NCBI GenBank assembly: GCA_025934695.1
Contig: JAICWS010000004.1
Coordinates: forward strand, 257,496 to 321,495
DNA length: 64,000 bases
Direction of reading: 5' to 3'
Source of the DNA: Alphaproteobacteria bacterium
GTDB lineage: Bacteria > Pseudomonadota > Alphaproteobacteria > Micavibrionales > UBA2020
Both the position numbers and the translations under genes were made by a program. Shown piece after piece: positions 58,497-64,000 of this stretch. Below the pieces are notes generated by a model. The model was not told the DNA's origin. It searched no databases and saw nothing but the letters and a program-made list of their open reading frames with translations. The first letter of the stretch is position 1; every line of letters begins with the position of its first letter.

Positions 58497-59249
58497 ATGG
58501 GCCTGCAGCTGGCCGACATCGAAAACGATCCGCTCGTGAAGAGCACGATGCAGGCATACCGCGAGGCGTTCGCCGAGGAATATACCGACCCGGATTTCCA
58601 GCCGCAGGACCGGCACATGATGCCTCAGCTGGATAATCCCGCCTTCAAGACGCTGGCCGGGATCGACGAGCTGGATTCCATTTCCGCCGCCGTGCTGTCC
58701 GCCAGCCATTTTAACGGACTCATTCCCTTCGAGCGCGTGCGCGACCGGCTCGACAAGGATGTGGCCGCGGCCCTGGAAATTCTCAACGCCGACGTGTCGG
58801 ATGATCCGGAAGCCGTGTTCAAGACCAAGAACCCGCATGTCCTCAAGGTGCTCGTCGCAACGCTGGCGGGCGTCTCCGCGACCGATGAGCTCAAAGAGAT
58901 CGTCGGGCAGATGTATCCGGGCGAGCTGCAGATGGAGGCGGTTGCCAGCTGTCACACGTTGTGCGAACTGACCGACCGTTTGCTCGAGGATGGCCGCTGG
59001 AAAGATTTGCCGCCCAAGCTGGTCGACAAATATGTCGAAGGCCTCGAGAATGTCGCCGACATCATGCCGAGCCGTATGTTCAAGCGCGTCCTGAAGCTTT
59101 ATGCGCAGGACATGAAAACCGAAATCGCGAAAGCCGCGGCGGAAGAAATGCTGTCCCAATCCCTGCCGCCGCAGGTCGACCCCGAGAGCCGCTTCGAGCA
59201 GCTCAAGGTCAATGCGCGTAAATTCAAGCCGTTCAATCCGGGGACTTAA
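58497..59249 (+). CDS. Paralog family protein 3 (NDPLVK type), unknown function
   Basis: This 250-residue protein begins MGLQLADIENDPLVKSTMQA and shares with paralogs 1 and 2 the segments FKTLAGIDELDSISAAVL and LLEDGRWKDLPPKLVDKYVE. It is helical and soluble, with a strong ribosome site (AAAGGAGAGG). The next gene, an ankyrin protein, starts 3 bases after its stop, so the two are coupled and may act together. No motif suggests a catalytic role. Confidence 0.75.
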   Translation: MGLQLADIENDPLVKSTMQAYREAFAEEYTDPDFQPQDRHMMPQLDNPAFKTLAGIDELDSISAAVLSASHFNGLIPFERVRDRLDKDVAAALEILNADVSDDPEAVFKTKNPHVLKVLVATLAGVSATDELKEIVGQMYPGELQMEAVASCHTLCELTDRLLEDGRWKDLPPKLVDKYVEGLENVADIMPSRMFKRVLKLYAQDMKTEIAKAAAEEMLSQSLPPQVDPESRFEQLKVNARKFKPFNPGT

Positions 59250-59252
59250 ACG

Positions 59253-59696
59253 ATGGCGGATGAAAACGGGCTTCTTCTCATCACCGCCGCCGCGACGAAC
59301 GATGTCGCGAGCGCTGAATCCCTGCTCGCGCAGGGGATCGACGTCCATACCGACAACGACATGCCGCTGCGCGCCGCCGCGATGATGGGCAACGCCGAGA
59401 TGGTGAAATTCCTCGTCGACAAGGGCGCGAATGTCCAGGCTTCCAACAACGAGGCGCTGCTCTATGCGGCCAAGCGCCAGGACGATGCGACCGTCGCCTT
59501 GTTGTTGTCCAAAGGCGCTGATATCGCCGACATGTTGCGCACGCACAAGAAGGAAGTCGACCAGTACTGTCTTGAGACGCTCGACCGTCACCAGTCGAAA
59601 AAGCTGCATGACGCTTTCGAGAAAAACTTCGCGAAGCTGAAGCGTCCGCCCAAAAAGCTGAAGCCCGGCAAGCGCCTCCGTCCGCCGCGGCCATAA
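59253..59696 (+). CDS. Small ankyrin-repeat protein
   Basis: The 147-residue protein has three ankyrin repeats: LLITAAATNDVASAESLLAQ, MPLRAAAMMGNAEMVKFLVD with KGANVQ, and ALLYAAKRQDDATVALLLSK with KGADIA. The C-terminal 45 residues are highly basic (KRPPKKLKPGKRLRPPRP) and might bind nucleic acid or a membrane. It starts 3 bases after the stop of paralog 3, probably by translational coupling. No signal peptide. Confidence 0.85.
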   Translation: MADENGLLLITAAATNDVASAESLLAQGIDVHTDNDMPLRAAAMMGNAEMVKFLVDKGANVQASNNEALLYAAKRQDDATVALLLSKGADIADMLRTHKKEVDQYCLETLDRHQSKKLHDAFEKNFAKLKRPPKKLKPGKRLRPPRP

Positions 59697-59791
59697 TCTG
59701 TTGCCAGAATAACCTGTATCTTCGCCGGTTTGCCGCCGCGGGCGTCTTCGGCTATCCTCTTTCCAGGCAGGATCAATCGCAGAGGGATACC

Positions 59792-60571
59792 ATGGGCAAT
59801 CCGCAAAAAATCACCATCACCAGCACGGACACGCCGCACATTCGCGTCGGCCTGAAATGGGAACCGCGCGAGATCGACCATATCAAGTTCATCACCGCGT
59901 CAAGCAGCGATGCCACGGCGTATCTGAAGTTCGGCACCGAGACCGGCTTCTCTGCGCTCTACAGCATGTTCGGGACTCTCGCGCGCAACCTTTCGAAATC
60001 GCCCGACGCCGCGAAAAACTTCGATGCCAGCGCCGATGTCATGAAACATGTGAACGAGATGAAAAAGGCCATGCGCGAGGAGATGAAAGGCCCCGCCTAT
60101 AACCTCGACCTGCTGTGCTTCAAATACGACAGCAACAAAAAGCTGGTCGGCATGATTTCGCCCTACAGCATCGTGCCCAGGAACGCGGACAAGGCCCAGC
60201 TCGCCATCCTTCATTCCGGGGACGACCCGGACGGCGTCGGGGTCGGCTTCGATGAGGAAATCATGATCAATCTCGGCGACGTGGAAAAGAACGTATCGAC
60301 CGTTTTCTTCGTCGTTTCGTCGGAGAACTACGGCTTCAGCAAGATCAAGGGCGGGCTGTGCAGCCTGATCCGTACGCAGGACGAGCAGGAACTGATCGGC
60401 AGCGATTTCACCGCCGGCGGCGACCAGCAAACCTTTGTCTTCGCCGGCATGCGCCGGACGGGCGATGGCTGGACACTGGAAAAGATCGCGGACTTCATCA
60501 CCGTCGACGCCGACAAGCAGTCGCCGCTCGACGACACGATCGACGACATCCTGCGCAACAAATATTGTTGA
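59792..60571 (+). CDS. TerD-like protein with internal insertion
   Basis: The 259-residue protein matches TerD: IRVGLKWEPR at the start, YNLDLLCFKYDSNKKLVG, then AILHSGDDPDGVGVGFDEEI with the calcium-binding aspartates, and MINLGDVEKNVSTVFFVVSS. About 70 residues of helix (KNLSKSPDAAKNFDASADVM region) are inserted between the first and second strands. TerD proteins are linked to tellurite or phage-related stress and envelope functions and usually occur in a ter operon; here it stands alone. A ribosome site AGAGGGAT precedes the ATG. Confidence 0.85.
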   Translation: MGNPQKITITSTDTPHIRVGLKWEPREIDHIKFITASSSDATAYLKFGTETGFSALYSMFGTLARNLSKSPDAAKNFDASADVMKHVNEMKKAMREEMKGPAYNLDLLCFKYDSNKKLVGMISPYSIVPRNADKAQLAILHSGDDPDGVGVGFDEEIMINLGDVEKNVSTVFFVVSSENYGFSKIKGGLCSLIRTQDEQELIGSDFTAGGDQQTFVFAGMRRTGDGWTLEKIADFITVDADKQSPLDDTIDDILRNKYC

Positions 60572-60651
60572 AATCCCGTCATCCCGGCGCGGCACTTCCT
60601 CCTTCGCACTCATTGGTCGGGGATCGCAATATTATCAAATACTTAGCTTCC

Positions 60652-60680
60652 TTGACAAAAACTACAGGTTGCCATAAGCT
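60652..60680 (+). promoter_or_regulatory. Probable promoter of the gene at 60713
   Basis: TTGACA (60652-60657) and TAAGCT (60675-60680) are 17 bases apart, with a leader of about 25 bases. Confidence 0.65.
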
Positions 60681-60712
60681 CCAGCCAGTCCTAACAATTT
60701 TGAAGTGAGACC

Positions 60713-60940
60713 ATGTTCTGGAAGCTTTTCGGTTCCGAACGTCGCGTGCAGGAAGCGCTCGACCAGTCGGTCGGCTACGATATCTCGCCCAACATCATCA
60801 AGGCGGAGCCCGTGCGCGCGGAACGCCATCCTGATCCGGTCATGCCTGGTTTCTGGAAGGATTACGCCTTCGTCATGCCCGCGAATTCTTCCGATGCGCC
60901 TGCCCGCTTCGAGGAAAAGCGCGAGCGCAAAAAAGCCTGA
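60713..60940 (+). CDS. Small protein of unknown function
   Basis: The 75-residue protein (starting MFWKLFGSERRVQEALDQSV) is charged and helical in its first half, with a proline-rich middle (EPVRAERHPDPVMPGFWKDY) and a basic end (RFEEKRERKKA). No family is recognised. It has its own promoter and a GAAGTGAG ribosome site, and lies 42 bases before the following gene, probably in the same transcript. Confidence 0.65.
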   Translation: MFWKLFGSERRVQEALDQSVGYDISPNIIKAEPVRAERHPDPVMPGFWKDYAFVMPANSSDAPARFEEKRERKKA

Positions 60941-60982
60941 AGATCATCGTTCGTCCATTATCGAACTGAAGGAGAACCACAG

Positions 60983-61702
60983 ATGACCCAAGCCCTTTCC
61001 CTCTCCGCCGACAGCCAGCGCCGCGTCGCCGAACAAGCCGATGCCGACGCACAGCGCGCTCACGCAAAAGCCAGGAAGAGTTTCAAATGGTCGCTGGGAG
61101 GTTTTGCCGCGGCCGTCGCGGTCGCCGCCGTTTTCCCGCCCGCCGCGCTGGTGGGCGTCGCGATGCTGATCGCGGGCACGGTAGGGATCGTCGCCGGCGC
61201 CTATGCCGCCGGCCATAAAATCGACGAAGCGATGCTGAAGAGCGTCAAGAAAGAAAGCGCCAAAAAAGGCTTCGCCGAAAAAATGCAGAAGCGCGCCGGA
61301 CGCCTGAGCAAACTTTTCAGCCGCTCCGACAAGCTTTCCGATTACAGCCTCTTTTCCGCGCTGGGGTTGGCCGGGGTGGCGCTGCTGGCGCCCCCGGTCG
61401 CGCCCATAGCCTGGGCTGCCTATTCGGTTGCGATCTACACGATGGCGGGTGCGACCCTCGTCCGGGCGGTCACGCGCGATTCAAACAGCAGCGCGACCAG
61501 GATCAGCGTCCTGACGCAGGAGCTGGCGGCGCAGGACGGGCTGAAGTCCGCTGTAAAGCCCTCGAACGAAAACAACCCGCCCGCCGCGCCCGCCCTGTCG
61601 AACGCGCCGTCGCCCGCGAAGGAATTCGACAAGGCCGTCAACGGTCCGGCGCCGGACGCGAAAGCCGAGCCGGTCAAGGCGCTGCCGCCACCCAAGCCTT
61701 AA
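60983..61702 (+). CDS. Membrane protein of unknown function
   Basis: The 239-residue protein has a charged N-terminal helix ([20 protein letters not shown]), two hydrophobic segments ([40 protein letters not shown]), a basic loop ([20 protein letters not shown]) and a further hydrophobic hairpin ([20 protein letters not shown]). The C-terminal 60 residues are proline- and alanine-rich and disordered. It closes the island, being followed by an intrinsic terminator. No family is recognised. Confidence 0.7.
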   Translation: MTQALSLSADSQRRVAEQADADAQRAHAKARKSFKWSLGGFAAAVAVAAVFPPAALVGVAMLIAGTVGIVAGAYAAGHKIDEAMLKSVKKESAKKGFAEKMQKRAGRLSKLFSRSDKLSDYSLFSALGLAGVALLAPPVAPIAWAAYSVAIYTMAGATLVRAVTRDSNSSATRISVLTQELAAQDGLKSAVKPSNENNPPAAPALSNAPSPAKEFDKAVNGPAPDAKAEPVKALPPPKP

Positions 61703-61718
61703 AGCGCGTTTTACATAC

Positions 61719-61753
61719 AAAAGGCGGCTCATATCATTTGAGCCGCCTTTTTT
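61719..61753 (+). terminator. Intrinsic terminator after 60983-61702
   Basis: A perfect 13-bp stem (AAAAGGCGGCTCA / TGAGCCGCCTTTT) with a 7-base loop is followed by a T-run. It ends the island transcript and precedes mccB. Confidence 0.93.
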
Positions 61754-61777
61754 GTTGTTCTATAGTCTGCAAAATCC

Positions 61778-61863
61778 GTCATTCCCGCGAAAGCGGGAAT
61801 CCCGGGAGGGAAGGGAGCCGTGTCCCGTTCACGGCGCAAGATCCCCGCTTGCGCGGGGATGAC
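61778..61863. repeat. GTCATTCCCGCG-type paired palindromes before mccB
   Basis: Left arm GTCATTCCCGCGAAAGCGGG and right arm CCCCGCTTGCGCGGGGATGA, inverted copies with about 40 bases between. It lies 19 bases upstream of mccB and is read in frame in the longer ORF, which is why a false longer start exists. Confidence 0.85.
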
Positions 61864-61881
61864 GCCAAGGGTGATGATCAT

Positions 61882-63489
61882 ATGCCGCAACTCGCATCGC
61901 AGCTGTCGCCGCAGAGTCAGGAATTCCACGCCAACACCGCGGCGATGGAAAAACTGGTCGCGGATTTCCGAGACAAGCTGACCGAAATCCAGAAGGGCGG
62001 TGATGAAAACGCGCGCGCCAAGCATCTCGCCCGCGGCAAGATGCTGCCGCGCGACCGCGTGAAGCACCTGATCGATCCGGGCTCGCCGTTCCTCGAATTC
62101 TCGGCCTTCGCCGCCTACAAGACCTATGCGGACAATGTTCCCGCCGCCGCAATGATCACCGGCATCGGCCGGGTTTCAGGAACGGAATGCGTCATCGTCG
62201 CGAACGACGCGACGGTGAAGGGCGGCACCTATTATCCGCTGACCGTGAAGAAGCACCTGCGTGCGCAGGAAATCGCGGCGCAGAATAATTTGCCGTGCAT
62301 CTATCTCGTCGACAGCGGCGGCGCGTTCCTGCCCTTGCAGGACGAAGTCTTCCCGGACAAGGAACATTTCGGGCGCATCTTCTACAACCAGGCGAATATG
62401 TCGGCGCGCGGCATTCCGCAGATCGCGGCGGTGATGGGCTCCTGCACCGCGGGCGGCGCCTATGTGCCCGCGATGTCCGATGAATCCATCATCGTGAAGA
62501 ACCAGGGCACGATCTTCCTGGGCGGCCCGCCGCTCGTGAAAGCGGCCACGGGCGAAGAGGTGAGCGCCGAAGACCTCGGCGGCGCGGACGTGCATTGCCG
62601 CCAGTCGGGCGTGACGGACCATTACGCGCAGAACGATGGCCATGCGCTGTCCATCGCGCGGCAGATCGTGGGCAAGCTCAACCGCACCAAGAAAATCGAC
62701 ATGGCCGTGCGCGATGCCGCGGCGCCCAAATACGACCCCAAGGAAATCTACGGCCTGATCCCGCAGGACAGCCGCAAGCCCTATGACATCCGTGAGGTCA
62801 TCGCGCGCATCGTCGACAACAGCGAGTTCGACGAGTTCAAAAAGCTCTACGGCGAGACGCTTGTGTGCGGCTTCGCGCATCTCTACGGCTATCCCATCGG
62901 CATCATCGCCAACAACGGCATCCTGTTCTCGGAATCGGCGCTGAAGGGCGCGCATTTCGTGGAGCTGTGCTGCCAGCGCAAGATACCGCTCATCTTCCTG
63001 CAGAACATCACCGGCTTCATGGTCGGGCGCAAGTACGAGGCGGGCGGTATCGCCAAGGACGGCGCGAAGCTGGTCCACGCGGTATCCTGCGCGCAGGTGC
63101 CGAAATTCACCATCCTCATCGGCGGCTCGTTCGGCGCGGGCAACTACGGCATGTGCGGACGCGCGTTCAATCCGCGTCTGCTCTGGACCTGGCCGAACTC
63201 GCGCATCTCGGTCATGGGTGGCGAACAGGCGGCCTCCGTGCTGGCGCAGGTGAAGAAGGACGCGATGGCGGCGAAGAAAGAGACCTGGGCCGCGAACGAC
63301 GAAGAGGCTTTCAAAAAGCCGATCCGCGACCAGTATGAAACGCAAGGGCATCCCTACTATGCCAGCGCGCGCCTGTGGGACGACGGCATCATCGATCCCG
63401 CCGATACGCGCATGGTGCTGGGCCTCTCTATCTCAGCGGCGCTGAATGCGCCGATCGCCGACACCAAGTTCGGCGTCTTCCGGATGTAA
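61882..63489 (+). CDS. mccB: Methylcrotonyl-CoA carboxylase beta subunit
   Basis: The 535-residue protein is a carboxyltransferase. The start [20 protein letters not shown] is family-typical, followed by [40 protein letters not shown], and [20 protein letters not shown]. The C-terminal half has [40 protein letters not shown] and [20 protein letters not shown], typical of MccB/LiuB. It transfers carboxyl from biotin to 3-methylcrotonyl-CoA in leucine breakdown. ATG at 61882 is chosen; the longer frame runs through a repeat. The partner biotin subunit should lie beyond the window edge. Confidence 0.96.
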   Translation: MPQLASQLSPQSQEFHANTAAMEKLVADFRDKLTEIQKGGDENARAKHLARGKMLPRDRVKHLIDPGSPFLEFSAFAAYKTYADNVPAAAMITGIGRVSGTECVIVANDATVKGGTYYPLTVKKHLRAQEIAAQNNLPCIYLVDSGGAFLPLQDEVFPDKEHFGRIFYNQANMSARGIPQIAAVMGSCTAGGAYVPAMSDESIIVKNQGTIFLGGPPLVKAATGEEVSAEDLGGADVHCRQSGVTDHYAQNDGHALSIARQIVGKLNRTKKIDMAVRDAAAPKYDPKEIYGLIPQDSRKPYDIREVIARIVDNSEFDEFKKLYGETLVCGFAHLYGYPIGIIANNGILFSESALKGAHFVELCCQRKIPLIFLQNITGFMVGRKYEAGGIAKDGAKLVHAVSCAQVPKFTILIGGSFGAGNYGMCGRAFNPRLLWTWPNSRISVMGGEQAASVLAQVKKDAMAAKKETWAANDEEAFKKPIRDQYETQGHPYYASARLWDDGIIDPADTRMVLGLSISAALNAPIADTKFGVFRM

Positions 63490-63505
63490 GAAAGAAATAG
63501 AAAAA

Positions 63506-64000
63506 ATGTCAGAACAGCAGATCCTTTATAAAACCGAAAGTGGCATCGCGACCATCACACTGAACCGCCCGGAAGTTCATAACGCTTTCAACGAGAATGT
63601 GATGGATGAGCTGACCGCGCTGGTCCGCAAGGCGGGCGGCGACAAGGGCGTGCGCGCGGTCGTCCTGCGCGGCAACGGCAAAAGCTTCTGCGCCGGCGGC
63701 GATCTCAACTGGATGCGCAAGTCGGCCGGCTACAGCTATGACGAGAACGTCAAGGACGCGATGCGCCTGGGCATTCTGCTGAAGGAACTGAATTTCCTGG
63801 CCAAGCCCACGATTGCCCTTGTGCACGGGAATATTTTCGGCGGCGGCGTGGGGCTCGCCTCCTGCTGCGACATTTTGATCGCGGAGACGGGCGCGCAATT
63901 CTGCCTGTCGGAAGTGCGCATCGGGCTGATTCCCTCCATCATCGCGCCCTACGTTATCAACGCGATGGGCGAACGCATGGCGCGCCGGTATTTCATGACG
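63506..64000 (+). CDS. liuC: Methylglutaconyl-CoA hydratase (LiuC-like), 3' partial
   Basis: The gene is cut by the right edge; 165 codons are visible from ATG at 63506. It has the crotonase pattern: ITLNRPEVHNAFNENVMDEL, GKSFCAGGDLNWMRKSAG (oxyanion hole), LVHGNIFGGGVGLASCCDIL and LSEVRIGLIPSIIAPYV with the catalytic glutamate. DLNWMRK is typical of methylglutaconyl-CoA hydratase, the step after methylcrotonyl-CoA carboxylase. It starts 16 bases after the mccB stop, in the same operon. Confidence 0.9.
   Translation, partial: MSEQQILYKTESGIATITLNRPEVHNAFNENVMDELTALVRKAGGDKGVRAVVLRGNGKSFCAGGDLNWMRKSAGYSYDENVKDAMRLGILLKELNFLAKPTIALVHGNIFGGGVGLASCCDILIAETGAQFCLSEVRIGLIPSIIAPYVINAMGERMARRYFMT

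Noticed and set aside
61738-61881. 48-codon upstream extension of mccB
   Set aside because: It translates the terminator T-run and the repeat ([10 protein letters not shown]); the family-typical start is at 61882.
1-64000. tRNA, rRNA, CRISPR, IS element or prophage
   Set aside because: No T-loop/anticodon pattern, no ribosomal RNA sequence, no direct-repeat array with spacers and no transposase, integrase or phage structural gene was seen on either strand.

Overview
The window looks like chromosomal DNA of a flagellated, GC-rich alphaproteobacterium. The main evidence is the hybrid kinase CckA (a cell-cycle regulator of this class), the alphaproteobacterial order flgB-flgC-fliE-fliQ-fliR-flhB, the ubiA/rsmE/gshA neighbourhood with a plant-like glutamate-cysteine ligase, an NDUFAF5-like methyltransferase next to comF, and a DUF3309 protein. 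The gene style fits Rhodospirillales- or Micavibrionales-like lineages, but the sequence alone does not fix the order. I found no tRNA, rRNA, CRISPR array, insertion sequence or prophage.

Layout. 0-9.2 kb: end of an ankyrin gene, then a leftward flagellar basal-body/export operon ending in cckA, divergent from a rightward unit with a stand-alone FlhB-like domain, fliO and fliP. 9.2-28 kb: housekeeping genes (redoxin, MFS transporter, ComF, UbiG, sirtuin, RlmI, RlmJ, cold-shock protein, DgkA, Uup) mixed with uncharacterised genes, including a 927-residue methyltransferase fusion and a three-gene unknown cluster at 19.1-21.1 kb. 28-31 kb: HU-like protein, PiT phosphate transporter with its DUF47 partner, and a MazG-like pyrophosphohydrolase. 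31.0-35.3 kb: an Lgt-like membrane protein overlapping a Tes/MJ0619-like radical SAM enzyme, followed by four tandem related membrane proteins. 35.3-55.4 kb: UbiA, RsmE, GshA, a triple-YbjQ protein with an M48 protease, MAPEG, ankyrin proteins, a GGDEF response regulator, a glycosyltransferase, a yeast-type cytosine deaminase, transporters and TldD. 55.5-61.7 kb: an accessory-looking block with three paralogous proteins of unknown function, a membrane-anchored HDAC11-like deacylase, an ankyrin protein and a TerD-like protein, several with their own TTGACA-type promoters. 61.9 kb-end: leucine/isovalerate catabolism genes (mccB/liuB and liuC, cut by the window edge).

The most interesting candidates are the Lgt-like plus radical SAM lipid-type operon (31-35 kb), the three-paralog island (55.5-61.7 kb), the methyltransferase/Nudix-like fusion (13.4-16.2 kb), and a long inverted-repeat element captured inside the fliP leader. 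Palindromic intergenic elements of three sequence types recur about a dozen times, mostly at gene ends. Two small genes not obvious in ordinary gene calls (17273-17431 and 42602-42721, both on the minus strand) are described. All functional names rest on motif recognition by eye; no database search was run.
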